NCBI GenBank assembly: GCA_032164245.1
Contig: JAVMKO010000005.1
Span: 45,834,193 to 45,898,192, forward strand
DNA: 64,000 nucleotides
Reading direction: 5' to 3'
Origin: Sternotherus odoratus
Lineage: Eukaryota; Chordata; Testudines; Kinosternidae
The notes beneath the pieces are model-generated. The model was not told the DNA's origin, searched no databases, and saw only the letters and a list, made by a program, of their open reading frames with translations. A program made the translations under genes and the position numbers. This document shows, piece after piece, positions 9,601 through 20,580 of this stretch (within the stretch, counting starts at the first letter, position 1; each line of letters opens with the position of its first letter).

Positions 9601-9828
9601 TATGGAAATATTTTTTCTGGAATAGTGGCCGAAGCACAAAGGGGCATACAAATGTTTAGCATATCTGGTATGCAATGCTGGCTACAAAAATGCCATTCAA
9701 ACACTTGTTCTCACTTTCAGATGACATTATAAATAAGAAGCAGGCAGCATTATCTCCCGTAAATGTAAACAAGCTTGTTTTTCATAGTGATTGGCTGAAC
9801 AAGAACTGGGTGGACTTGTAGGCTCTAA
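9601..9828 (+). pseudogene. Second hAT transposase C-terminus, inverted duplicate (plus strand)
   Basis: The plus strand reads WPKHKGAYKCLAYLVCNAG (9628-9690, with an in-frame TAG just before the Trp) and then, in a second frame, HLFSLSDDIINKKQAAL and VNVNKLVFHSDWLNKNW, ending at a TAG near 9826. These align with the minus-strand dimerisation domain at 8942-9160, so the segment is an inverted copy of the same coding end. It is decayed by one frameshift and a stop. Confidence 0.75.
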
Positions 9829-10344
9829 AGTTTTACATTGTTTTGTTTTTTGTGTGCAGTTATGTAACAAAAAAGTTACATTTGCAAGTTGTGCTTTCAT
9901 GATAAAGAGATTGCACTACAGTACTTTTAAGAGGTGAATTGAAAAATACTATTTATCATTTTTACAGTGCAAATATTTGTAATAAATATAATATGATAAA
10001 GTGAGCACCTACACTTTGTATTCTGTGTTGTAACAGAAATCAATATATTTGAAAATGTAGAAAATATCCAAAAATTATTTAATACATTTCAATTGGTATT
10101 CTGTTCAACAGTGAGAATAAAACTGTGATCATGATTAATTTTTTTGAGTTAATCGTGTGAGTTAGCTGTGATTAAACAGCCTTAATACAAATGTAAAAAC
10201 ATTCTTAAAAATAAACATCTAAATTACCAAAAGCTACAAACCGAACTCTGCCAAGCCTGTTCAGAATGTGAAGTGTGTTTTGGGGTGGGGGCAGAGGGAG
10301 GCCAACATACACAGCACTGGAAGAAATGCAGACAACAGTTTGTC

Positions 10345-10686
10345 TTGTAGATCCATCACATTTATTGAACATGAACATAAGGAGAAACAACTGAGACACA
10401 CAGCCTCTGTGCTTCACCTTTGGCTTCTGATTTGCATCTGCAATCGACAGTGAAGGGAGAAAGATTGGACAGTACAAAAAAGGGATCCAAACTGATTTGT
10501 CAGAGCAGATTTTTAAAAATGCAAGTGTTGAACAATTAGTGGCACCTAAGGCTAACAGATGGAGGGTTACTGTGGCAGCAAAAGAAAAGCCATACCGAGC
10601 ACTCATTGCAAGGTGGGTTCAAGGGGGGGAAGAGCCGATTTTTGGATAACAGTAGTGTAGGAAAAATAATACAGAGCTGATGTCAT
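10345..10686 (-). other. PDLIM1: PDLIM1 3' untranslated region
   Basis: Lies directly after the PDLIM1 stop on the minus strand and runs to a canonical AATAAA; the cleavage site should fall about 10335-10350. No repeat recognised inside. The left border is inferred from the polyA signal. Confidence 0.65.
10361..10366 (-). promoter_or_regulatory. PDLIM1: Polyadenylation signal AATAAA for PDLIM1
   Basis: Reverse complement of TTTATT, 320 bases after the stop codon; the first canonical signal in the expected place. Confidence 0.6.
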
Positions 10687-10873
10687 TCACTCTGGAAAGA
10701 CAGTGACCACCTCATAGCCTTCGGGCGGGGTCACTCGCTCCCGGGCATGCGTCTCGCAATAGATGTGATCTTCCACAAAGAAGTGTCCTTTCTGCTTGAG
10801 GTTTGTCCCGCAGTCACTGCACACGTAGCACTCAGGATGGCGCTGCCTGTCACGTAGTTTCACGAACGCCCCC
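10687..10873 (-). CDS. PDLIM1: PDLIM1 last coding exon: second half of the LIM domain and C-terminus
   Basis: PDLIM1 (CLP36/elfin) is a cytoskeletal adaptor that binds alpha-actinin on actin stress fibres and Z-lines. This exon encodes [18 protein letters not shown], then [17 protein letters not shown] and the PDLIM1-type end [16 protein letters not shown], stop TGA at 10687-10689. It supplies the LIM zinc ligands H-x2-C, C-x2-C and C-x2-H; the first C-x2-C is on the previous exon. The acceptor is tttcccacag just right of 10873, and the first base G completes a Gly split across the intron (phase 2). The last residue is Glu, where I recall Lys in human. Confidence 0.95.
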
Positions 10874-11889
10874 CTGTGGGAAACAACATGATCGCTCAGC
10901 TCTGGGACTCCTGCAATCCCCCAAGGACTCCCTGGCTGAAATCCCCCATGCTGGAACACCACTGGGACTACTCCAGACAGCACAGCCGTCCCCTGGAGTG
11001 GGAAGGAGGCAGCTGTTCTGCAGCAGCAACATGCCAGTGAGAATATCTATGGGGAGCATGGTTCTAGGGTGGCTGACCGTGGATATCCTTGCTGGATACA
11101 GATTGATGCCCAGGAAAGAATAAAACTCTCTCCCCTTCACACACAGTGCAGGCCAGGGCCATGCACAGTTAGAGACACTATGGGCAAGATCTTCAGTTGG
11201 CATAACCCTACTGATCCCTGTGGTGCAACATCAATTTACACCTCATGAGGATCTGGCCCGTGACTGGCTAGCGCTATGCACCAACAAGAAACCTGTTCCC
11301 TGGAAGCATTTTTAGACCTGGCTTTCCCACTTTGCCAAGCACAAGCACAAGAAAGTTCCAGGGAAAGTCCCTATTGATGTTCTCTGGTGATATCCCTGGA
11401 GAAGTTCCTTCGGTTTCACTCGGCAATTGCAACTGGTCTCTCTCAGACCCCTTTTTCTGCATTCCCTGGGCAATCTGTCCAGAGACGGCCACGTCTCTAT
11501 GGCTGTGCTGTAACTGTGCTTCCACAGTCTCTTCTCCCCACAAGCCCAGGAGATCCAATACCTTCCGTCTACTCAAGGCAGGAGCATGCCCAGTTGGCTG
11601 GACTTCTGGGTGTGCTTGCCAAGCTTGGCAACCAGGAAAAGGCATTTAAAAAAACATGGGGTGGGAGTTAAAGTGGGGAGGAGCTTCTGGTCTCTATGAC
11701 CCCAGGGCAGTGGAGTTCAAAACAGAGCAGTCACTGTCACAGGGAATGGGGCTGCTGGAAGACTGTTAGGGTTACATAGGTCACACTTGCACTGTGTCGA
11801 CCTCGAATGGTTGACTATGGCTCAAGGCTTTTCAGGATGGTGGCGTTACTGCATCCGCGAAACAGGGCACTTATGTCATCTGGAGACAA

Positions 11890-11985
11890 ATTTGAGTGTA
11901 GACACATACAGAAATAGGTTGGCGCAAGGCGACTTACATCAACCTAACTTTGTACTGTAGGCAGGTCTTAGTCTTAGAGAGGAGC
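11890..11985. mobile_element. Fragment of a GTGTAGACA-ended MITE
   Basis: GAGTGTAGACACATAC then GGTTGGCGCAAGGCGACTTA and ATCAACCTAACTTTGTAC resemble the ends of reptile Harbinger-like MITEs. No second end or target duplication found. Confidence 0.35.
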
Positions 11986-12630
11986 TGATAAACAGGTGTG
12001 TGCAACCCTGAGGGTGTACCAGGAACAGTGGGTTCAAATGGCTCAAAACCACGTAAAATTAGCCAAAATAGAACTCCAGCACAACCAGTTTGGGCAAAGG
12101 GCTGCAAAACCAAAGGGCCTGCCCCCTCAAGGAAACACAATGCAAATACTATTTGCAACTAGCCAAACCAAATAAAAGCTGCTGCTGTGTAGTTTCATTA
12201 GCTACCTGAGGCAGCTCCCCAACAATTCCCTCTGAGTAGAATATTTCTCTAGCAGCACTCTCTTGAATTCATTAGTTACACTGTTTATAGTACAGAGCTT
12301 TCCAGACCTACCCAATTGTTACAGTAACTGCAGGGTTTCATATTTTAATGCTGATTCCTATTTTACATCACACAGATCTGCTCTAGTGTTGGTGAGCGTG
12401 CAGGCAATGTCAGGCTGGTGTGATTCTGGCATGGAGGATGGATGCAGGAGGATGGGAAAGTTTAATGGAGGTTTTGTACATATGGTCTGCAGTGGGAAGG
12501 TTTTAAATGTAATCCTCCAATCTGAAATCTATTTAAAGATCCCGCTTGAACTCCCAGACTTAGAAAGGCAGAATTCTGCAGACACGGCAGTTATAAAGGA
12601 ACCAGTGCTAAAAGAAGATCTCATAGTTCG

Positions 12631-12861
12631 GTCAGGTCTACGCTTAGTGCTGCAGTAAGATTGCTCATGTAGCCGTGTTATGCCGATGGGAGCTCTCCTG
12701 TCGACGAAACAAAACCAGCTCAGTGGGGGTAGCTATATTGGCATGAGGTGCTGTGCACACAAATGCTTATGCCGGCAAAATTTATGTCAGTCAGGGGGGT
12801 GTTTTTTTACACCCCTGAGCAACAAAAGTTTAGGTAACATAAGTGCTAGTGCAGACATGGC
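12631..12861. mobile_element. Harbinger-like MITE
   Basis: Ends GTCAGGTCTACGCTTAGTGC and, inverted, GCCATGTCTGCACTAGCAC. Contains an inner hairpin, GGGAGCTCTCCTGTCGACG, and another around 12797-12827 (GGGGGGTGTTTTTTTACACC). Non-coding. The superfamily is inferred from TIR similarity to 40626-40874, which has a TTA target duplication. Confidence 0.5.
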
Positions 12862-12959
12862 TTTAAGGTACTGGACTGCTGAGTCAAGAAATCTGGCTCC
12901 CGGTTCTTGGCTCTGCCACACTCCCTGTGTTATGTATTATTTGCAATGCAATAGCTCCT

Positions 12960-13205
12960 AGAGGCCCCAGCTGAGATCAAGGCCCCATCATGCTAGGTGC
13001 TGTACATACCCATAATGAGAGAGAGTCTCTGCCTCACAGAGCTTCTGATTTAAATAAAAAAGACTGACAATGTTTGGGAGGGGAAACAGAGGCACAAGAA
13101 GTGATGTGACACTTGTCCAAGGTCACACAGCAGAGCTGGGAAGAGAGCCCAGATCTCCCCAAACTCCCAGGCCCTAACGCTACCCACTAAGCCATGCAGC
13201 CTCTC
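12960..13205. mobile_element. MIR-like CORE-SINE copy
   Basis: Carries GCTAGGTGCTGTACA, GAGGGGAAACAGAGGCACAA, TCCAAGGTCACACAGCAG and a final CTACCCACTAAGCCATGC, the characteristic string order of amniote MIR-like SINEs. Related copies lie at 18600, 21475, 23820, 30060 and 35865. Confidence 0.6.
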
Positions 13206-13890
13206 TCCCTAGGTCACCTTGGGCAAACAACCTAACTCCCTTTACCAGCGGGGGAGCGGAGGCCTGGTGACCTTAGCCATGGACTGCAGGGAGAGGCCAT
13301 TGAAAAGAGAGGAACCTCACTGCCTGTGCAGGGCAGCAGCCAGTGAGATGCAGAACGTTGCAGGGGGTCATCATGTCTGCGTGTGTCCTAGTGACTTGGT
13401 TTGTTCTCCCTCAGTCTGAAATAAAACTGCCACCTACATTGAGAAATACAGGCTGTGTGTCCGGGAAAACATAACCCCTGCCTGAGGAGTAGGGTTGTCA
13501 GCTTAGTAATATTTAAAAACCAGACACTCGAGCAGGAGTGCTGGACCCTCCTCCATCCTGCCTCTTCCCCAAGGCCCATCTGGTGGCCCTGGCTGAGTAG
13601 AGGCTGGTGCAGATGATGACCTGGTGCCTCCCCTGCCTCCTCTCCTCCCCCCGGTAACCGGACTTTGGGTTTCCAGTCAGTAGATCTGACTGAACACTGT
13701 CCGGTCCCCTTTTCGACCAGACTTTCCGGTTGAAAACCAGACACCTGGCCACCCCAGGAGACCTTTGCAGGGTTCACTGGCAGCATCTGTGAAGCCTTCT
13801 GAAGGTACGAGCACCAGTGGCCCAATGTCCAGAGGAGCCAAGTGCCCGCAGCTCTCATAGAACAGGAGTCCTAGACAGCAGGGCCTATAC

Positions 13891-14526
13891 CAGGGGTGGG
13901 CAAACTTTTTGGCACAAGGGCCACATCTGGGTGGGCAATATGCAGGGCCATGAATGTAGGGCTGGGGCAGGGGCGTGGGGTACAGGGTGTGGCAGGGGAC
14001 TCAAAGTAGAGGTTAGGGAGCTCAGGACAGGGGGTTGGGGTGCAGGAGGGGTGTGGCAGGGAGCTGGGGTATGGGGCGCAGGAGGGGATTGGGGTGCAGG
14101 CTCCAGCCCAGTGTGGCTTATCTGGAGCGGCTTGGGGTGGCAGCAGCATGCAGGCAGGCTCCCTGCCTGCCCTGGCCCCACACCGCTCCCAGAAGCAGAC
14201 AGCACTACGTCCCTGCAGCCTCTGGGGGACGGGGAGCAGAGGGCTCCGTGCGCTGCCCTTGCCTGTGGGTACCTCCCCCAAAGCTCCCATTGGTTCCTTG
14301 TTCCTGGCCAATGGGAACTGCGGGGAGGGGGGGCAGTTCCTGCAGGTGAGGGCAGCATGCGGAGCCTTCTGGCTCCCTCTAACCAGTGGGGTCATTGGGA
14401 CGTGGTGCCGACCGCTTCCAGCAGCGGTGCGGGCCTACAGTGTCATGGAGGTGGCAATCCCATGGGCCGGATCCAAAGCCCTGATGGGCCAGATCAGGCC
14501 CGCGGGCCGTGGTTTTCCCACCCCTG
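13891..14526. mobile_element. Non-autonomous hAT, CAGGGGTGGGC family, copy 1
   Basis: Left end CAGGGGTGGGCAAACTTTTT; right end inverted CAGGGGTGGGAAAACCACGG. Flanks gcctatac (13883-13890) and ccctatac (14527-14534) agree at 7 of 8, an 8-bp target duplication. The interior is G-rich with irregular GGGGTGCAGGAGGGG repeats, which create long meaningless open frames on both strands. Confidence 0.85.
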
Positions 14527-14566
14527 CCCTATACACACACGATAGAGTACGGCAAGCTCCATTCTA

Positions 14567-15107
14567 TGGGAATGTCTATACCGCACACTTCTTTTGGCAC
14601 GGTGTAGCGTACAAACCAGCACAGCCCCCCCAACATGGGTGTAAACCACAGTGGAGCCGGTAAGGCATGACTTAGGCAAGTAAAGACGCACCTAAAGAGG
14701 GTGGGTATATATGGGAGTACATACCCTGCATGGCTCTATTCCCCCCAAACAATGCTTCCCTGTCTGTGCTACTAGTGTCCTGCGGCCTGTCTGTGTCTCA
14801 CTAGTGTCCTCACTGCTGGAGCCCTTCCCTGCCACTGGAAAGACTCCGCCAGTTCTCTTCTGCTGGAGCCTTCGCCTGCGGCATGGAAAGACTAGCCCTG
14901 CCAGAGCCTTCCCTTGCCACAGTGAAAGGCTCCGTTAGTAGGAAAAGCCGAAGCTTTGGACTGCTCTCTCCCCCATGTTGGAGCCTTTCACTGCCACATG
15001 TAGCCCCATACCTCAGTGCAGATGCAGCAAGCTTTTCACTGTTGTGTGTAGTAGATACACAGACTCTACATGCTGCTACCCACGGTGTGTAGTGTAGACA
15101 CAGCCTA
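14567..15107. mobile_element. TIR element with internal GGAGCC...TTTC tandem units
   Basis: Left end GGGAATGTCTATACCGCAC and right end inverted AGGCTGTGTCTACACTACAC look like terminal repeats. In between, units of the type CTGGAGCC-TTC-CTGCCA recur about five times (14815-15000). Ends within about 25 bases of the exon 6 donor. Superfamily uncertain (Harbinger-like by TIR). Confidence 0.45.
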
Positions 15108-15135
15108 TAAGCGACTGGGCTGGGTCAATACTTAC

Positions 15136-15253
15136 ACAATGCCGGATCCACACTTATCACAAATGGGCAGCTTCTGGGCATTTCCGATCGACGAGACAAC
15201 TTTTGGCATTGGTGCTTTCACACTTCGAAATCCAGAAGGTTTATTGGGATCCC
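15136..15253 (-). CDS. PDLIM1: PDLIM1 exon 6: linker and first LIM cysteines
   Basis: Minus-strand translation is GDPNKPSGFRSVKAPMPKV then SSIGNAQKLPICDKCGSGIV, which follows the human PDLIM1 order closely. It carries the first C-x2-C of the LIM domain. The acceptor is cctatctccag before GGGATCCC and the donor is GT-gtaagt. The 118-bp length fits phase 1 in and phase 2 out, joining to exon 7. Transposable elements abut it on both sides. The exon is too short to stand out as an open frame. Confidence 0.93.
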
Positions 15254-17727
15254 CTGGAGATAGGAACAGAGCATATTGGATTATGGGCTGCACAAACTGC
15301 AAGAGGAATCTTTAAATCCAGACTGGATGGTTTGGCTAGAGGAAATGCTGTAGTTCAATACAGCTATGGGCCTTGAAGCAGGAATTAATCCAGGGAACTC
15401 CTAGGGCCTATGTTATGGTCACACTGGAGGATCACAAGGTTCCCTCCCGGCTTTGGATTCTAGGGATAGTGAATTGAAATGTGCATAACCACTACAGTAA
15501 GCCTGTTTGTAGAGTTCCTTTTTAAAAAGCAGCAGCTTGAAACCATTCCAATATTACTAAACTTACAGTAATAAAAAAACAATAATAATATAATAAAAAT
15601 AAAATAATAAATGGAGATATACCTATCTCCTATAACTGGAAAGACCTTCAAAGGCCAGAGCACAACCAGCTGTTGCACCATTTGCCTGTAGGGCCCATGG
15701 CTCGACTTGTCAAAGCTGGCTCTCAGCTAGCCTGCTAAGACGGCCCTGCCTACCTCAAGGACACCTGCACTATTGTATCTACATCACTGCAGTAACCCTG
15801 GGTTACTGTACCAAGCAGGGTTTGCACTAATGTAGGTAAACCACAGAGGTGCCAGTCCCGCTTGGCCCCAGTTCAACTCTTCTATGTTAGTGTTTTGCCT
15901 GCTGTAGGTGTACGAATGCAGTTACACAGCTCCAAAGCTCCTTAATCCTGAGTCGCCTTTGAATGGACCACTTCAGAGTCACTGCCGCCCATGCTGATGT
16001 CCCTCCGGTGACATATGCAATTACTGCGGCTCCATCCAGACAATCCAATACGATGGACTGTGCAGGGAAGAGGCACAGCAGCTTGCTCAGGGTAGCTAAC
16101 TCGAAAACATCTTTTTAGTTATTTCAAAAATGCTTCTTGGCTTATTTTACATGAAATGTGATCTCCCCTCCCCCACCTCCCAGTCAGAGCTCTAAGGCTG
16201 AAAAGGGATTTGAGGCTCACCACAGTCCCACAGAGGGGCTGGGTTATTTCACTGGTTGTTATTCTGAGTTCCAAGATAAATAAAAGACCAAAAGATACTG
16301 ATCCAGCTCCTCAGCTGGTGTAAAGCAGTCTAATGACTGAAGACAGTGGTGCCTCTGCTGACTTCCACCAGTCGGGGATTTGGCTCAGAGTCTTTGAGCA
16401 TTTGCTGCCTGCACCTCTGCTTATCACTGTGAACTTTATCAGCATCACCAAGCATCTGAACTGGAATGCCAGAGCCTTTCTGAGCTGTGCTGAAGGGGAA
16501 GCAAGTTAAGCAACAAACATTCTTTCAGGGATGCGTAACTTTACAGGTCCTGCTCAGTATCAAGGATTATCAGCCCAAAATGAAACCAAGCAATAGCCCA
16601 TTTTGGTCCTTTATCAGACAGGCACATTTCAGTGCTAGAGGGTTCCAGCAATGCTGCAAATCCTTGCAAAGTAGAATAAGCACCTTTGCCTCTTATTTTC
16701 TTCAGTGCTATTGAGAACAGGGTAGACTTTCTCCATGGTTGACAAATGAAATGAGAGTTTCACAATATGTGCAGAATGCCCATCAGTAGCTGTAAGTTAC
16801 AAAAATGCAACAAGCAGGAACACTTTTAAAAATATATGATTTTATCTTGGATAAAACTAAAAGAATTTTAAGAATCTAATTTGCTTCTCACTTTGAGGCT
16901 GTTTGCTCTTTGCAAATCACTCAGTTTGGACAATGGAATTTGACAGATCTGTTTCACTTCCAGACTCATACCAGACCCCCATGTTATTATAGATCGCCTA
17001 AAACATACACCTCCTATAGCTACAAACTCAGCCAAAGAAAGGTTTTTAATTGGCCATTCAAACATATCTCTTCCCCTATCTAGACCGGTTTGTTAAAGAA
17101 AGGAGTTAAAAACAAACTTAAGATCTGGGGCTCAACTAAGTACAACACTTTGAGGAGGAGACTGTAGTTGTGCATTGCAAAGTCCAGATGTTGACTCAGT
17201 GGTGCCAAAAAGAGTGGCACGTTCAGCTACTTGTCCTTACCAGATCCAGTACTCTCCTGGATTTCAGATGCAGCTGAATGTTCCCCTTTCCTTGCCAAGA
17301 GGATAGAAACTGCTCGCTTTAGCACTCACATCCTCTCTCACACACTGTCCCATACAATCTTGAATCTAAAAAATTCTTTACCCAGTGAAAAGTGAAGCCT
17401 GATATTTAGAAAATTTGGGGGAGTTTCTAAATTTTATTTTTGAAAGGATTCCTTTTTGATGTTTTAGAATTTGTTTTTAAAATGCTCATGCAGCAAGTGT
17501 TCAAACCCATGGGCACATGAGCATAACAACCACATGGAAAGAGTATCCCTGTACACTGAAGTTAATGGAAAAGTGTCTGTAGGTTTCTTTGGAAATCATC
17601 TACAAAGGCTACTTTCACCAATCAGCAGGTGGGGAAGAGGGTTTGCTTTTAAACCAATTGTAGACTATAGATCAGCTCATAGCAAAGGGAATCTGAAAGC
17701 CACATGCAGAACACAGTAACTGCTTAC
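15254..17727 (-). other. PDLIM1: PDLIM1 intron between exons 5 and 6 (2.47 kb)
   Basis: Donor gtaagca at 17721-17727, acceptor cag at 15254. Contains a CR1 3' end next to the acceptor; the rest (15470-17720) is unassigned, AT-rich, and has no exon I can recognise. Confidence 0.75.
15295..15465 (+). mobile_element. CR1 LINE 3' end fragment
   Basis: Plus-strand sequence AATCTTTAAATCCAGACTGG, then GCTGTAGTTCAATACAGC and CACACTGGAGGATCACAAGG match the 3' end of CR1 as I know it from reptiles and birds. 5' truncated, as usual for CR1. Begins about 40 bases upstream (in gene orientation) of the exon 6 acceptor. Confidence 0.65.
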
Positions 17728-17876
17728 CTTCAGATTCTAAAATTTCTTGTAGCACCAGGAATGAAGCAGATTGCCTGGGTGGTTCCTTTGGGTCTTCAGT
17801 TTCCTGGAGCATCTTGTAAACCTCAGATTCCTTGTCTATGACAAGGTTACTGGAGGGCTGGCTGTGTTGCTCCAAA
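17728..17876 (-). CDS. PDLIM1: PDLIM1 exon 5: linker after the ZM motif
   Basis: Encodes LEQHSQPSSNLVIDKESEV, YKMLQETEDPKEPPRQSASF and LVLQEILESE, matching the region between the ZM motif and LIM domain of PDLIM1. Acceptor ttctccccag, donor G|gtaagc. The 149-bp exon starts with the third base of a codon left by exon 4 (phase 2 in) and leaves one base (phase 1 out), consistent with its neighbours. Its acceptor phase accepts either exon 4 or the alternative 4b. Confidence 0.95.
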
Positions 17877-18599
17877 CTGGGGAGAATATTAAAAAAAAAA
17901 AAATCCTTGATAAATGACCTATAATTAAAACAATCCACTGCCACAATCTGTAAATACTATAATCCGAGAACAAGCACCCCCATGTGCAAACATATAGCAT
18001 AAAACAGTGGTGATAGAGGCTGTGTTTGCACAAGTAAGGTGCAATCCTAGTGAGATGAACACCATGGCTTCCCAGTGGAAAACAAACACACACCCTTCTC
18101 AAGTATTCTTTGCAATTCAATCTTTAAAAAGGTACTTTCGAGAAATAACAGTTCTGTGGAAATTAAACACAAACAAACAAACAAGGGCCATTGTGCCATA
18201 AAGAATGAATTGTGCTGCTCCTGGAGCAGGCCCAGTTCCTGTTGTTTAAGAAGGGCGATTTGGCTTGGTTCTTAGCACAACTAGAGCTAGAGACAGGGAA
18301 TGTTTAGGGCAGGCAATGGGGAGCAAGTAGGGCTTAGTAATGAAAGCTGAGTTTCAACTTCAACTACAGAGGGGTGACTTGTTGCTTGTTCCTGCTCTGG
18401 GCCAGGGCCCTGGAATGCAGTGGAACCAATGCTGCAATTCAGCAAAGCATTTAAATATGTGCTTAACTTGAATAGGGAATTTGTATTACATGCACAGATC
18501 AATATTGATTCGCTTCTATTAATAACGCTCTAATTAAAAAACCCTTTGCATTACACAGAGACCTTGTCCTGCGGACTTTACTCCTAAGAGCGACAGCTG

Positions 18600-18790
18600 C
18601 AGTTTCAAGCTCAAAGTGCTTTTTAAAAAATGGGTATCAATATTTCCATTTTACAGATAGGGTAACTGAGGCACAGGCCACTTCAGCAATTTGCCTAAGC
18701 CCACAGAGCAGGTCAGTGGCAGAGTCAGGAATAACGTTCCACCTTCTGACCCCCAAGCTTCTGCTCTAAGCGCTGGATCTCCGTTGCTTA
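18600..18790. mobile_element. MIR-like SINE fragment
   Basis: CCATTTTACAGATAGGGTAA, CTGAGGCACAGGCCAC and GCAGGTCAGTGGCAGAGTCA in order, the CORE-SINE pattern; ends decayed. Confidence 0.55.
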
Positions 18791-20580
18791 CCTAGACATT
18801 TGTGTTGCTTTTTGTGGTGTATGAGTGATTAGCACTCTCAATTCAATGGTTTTGATTTTGAAGTAAAAATGTAGCACTTCAGAATATAAACCATCTCTCT
18901 GTGGATGCATTTTTGCTAGTTGAATATAAACAAATATAGCTGGAAACATTACCTAAATTGGATTAGAGGTAAATGTTTTCTTTAAAGACATTAAAAAATG
19001 GGACACTGAGGAATGACTGTCATCTGCCTATTATGTTAAATAATATACAATGAAATGTAAGTGGTTTGCTAGGTTCAGCCTACAAGAACACCACTGTCAC
19101 GTACAGGAAGTACAGGCACTTATACATAAAGTATCCTGAAATTGAGATGAATTTGTAGAGAGAAATCTTTTTGATTTTTGCATATTTTCCAAGCCAATGT
19201 GGAATGAAGTCATCTGGGGTTTGTACAATAAACACTCCAAGCACCAGAGGTAAATTGATGGCAAATGTTATAATGTACTCATGAAATAATCTCAAAAACT
19301 GTTTCCACCTATGGCAACATATTCTGGAGCGAAAGCAGTGTACTCTTTCGAGCAACACACACATACATTCAAGCTTCCAGAATATGAATCTCAATGATCT
19401 GAAACTCTTAGCAGAAACAGGATCAAGTCCCGATGTCTATTACCTAGGAAATTCCCTGGATTATCCTAAATTAATCCATGCCCCCCATTATATTCTTATA
19501 CCCTGGTGTTCTCCCACCACCTTTTCTACTCTCAGAATAATGGGCTGAAGTCCACTGCTAGTCTTTCAACACAATACTAGGGATATTTAATCCATGTACG
19601 TTGAAAAGCAAATGCTAAAAATTGCATTTTTAACATTATAAACAGACACATTTCAAACAAGCATTGTGACAATGTGCATAATGTACATGTTAGACCTTCC
19701 AAATTTTTAGCACTCAGTGATACATTTTTAAGAAAATGATACTGTGAAAAGACCAAAAAAAAAAAAAAAAAGAGAAACACCTAATGATATTATGCAATAG
19801 CTCCTGTCTTGGGGAAGGGGCACATACTAATGTTATTAATACAAAGTGATAGAACTGGCTCAAAAGTAAAAGTCTGTGGAGACAGATAGTTGGCAGAAGA
19901 CAACTCTGACATCCTTCAGTGGAATTAATCATTCCAAAAAGAGAGCAAAGGAACCTTGCTAATTCATAGTAGTGACCAGGAGATCCACTGCTGAATTACT
20001 GAGTCTTGCAAATTAGCAAGAAACCAACCGGCCACAGTCATAAAACTCAAAGAGACAGCCTCACTAAGGCAAGCATAATTTTGCTTTTGTTTTTCTGTGA
20101 TATATTTTGTAAAGGCAACAAAGGTCTTTGAGACTGGGCGGTTGGGAATTCTAATGCTCAGGCACTGAATGTCTGCTTAGAAGTGAGTGGAGACCCACTT
20201 GGGTTCTTTTGTCAGCATTATCATGGTCTGGATTAGCAATGAGAAGTAGTGAGGCTTTACTGCTCCTGAGGTAAAGCATATCAATTACAAGTTGCAATAC
20301 TGAAACGCTTTGCTCCTTGTAGTTCACAAAGTGCACTGTATTGTTATAAATCAGTTCTTATCTGGGACTTCCTGGCCGCTATATTGCAAAATATGTTGCA
20401 AAACTTGGCAACGTGGATCTCTGCAGTGACTGCTGGGTGAAAACTCAGATCCTCCTGCTCCAAAAGCATACAGCCCTTAACACTTGAGCTAAAAGCACTG
20501 TTAGCAGTATAGGAGCTATGACACAAAGCTCTGCAGTTCTAATTTTGTCCAGCAAAGGACGATGGGACTAATACATAGTA

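Larger units (their letters stand above)
8676..10184. mobile_element. hAT element with a foldback structure (two inverted 3' halves)
   Basis: The left end begins TAGAGCTGCCAAGCGATTAA and the right end, inverted, TAAGGCTGTTTAATCAC. Flanks 8668-8675 (ataataat) and 10185-10192 (atacaaat) match at 6 of 8. About 8676-9165 and 9598-10184 are inverted copies of one another, each holding the transposase C-terminus and its 3' untranslated part. For example GTAAATGTAAACAAGCTTG at 9760 mirrors CAAGCTTGTTTACATTTGC at 8975. The middle holds one further transposase segment. Confidence 0.8.
10874..15135 (-). other. PDLIM1: PDLIM1 intron between exons 6 and 7 (4.26 kb)
   Basis: Borders GT (gtaagt at 15130-15135) and AG at 10874. 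Contents from left: unassigned sequence to about 11890, a MITE-like piece near 11890-11985, a Harbinger-type MITE, a MIR-like SINE, a hAT element (13891-14526) and a palindromic-ended repeat (14567-15107) that almost touches exon 6. No coding sequence recognised; the 242-aa open frame at 13817-14545 is within the hAT element. Confidence 0.8.

Noticed and set aside
13817..14545. 242-aa open frame on the plus strand with long mirror frames on the minus strand
   Set aside because: It lies inside a hAT element with a proven 8-bp duplication; the composition is G-rich repeat, with no domain.
19080..19394. 104-aa minus-strand frame with hydrophobic stretches
   Set aside because: AT-rich intron sequence; hydrophobicity follows from composition, and no exon borders fit.
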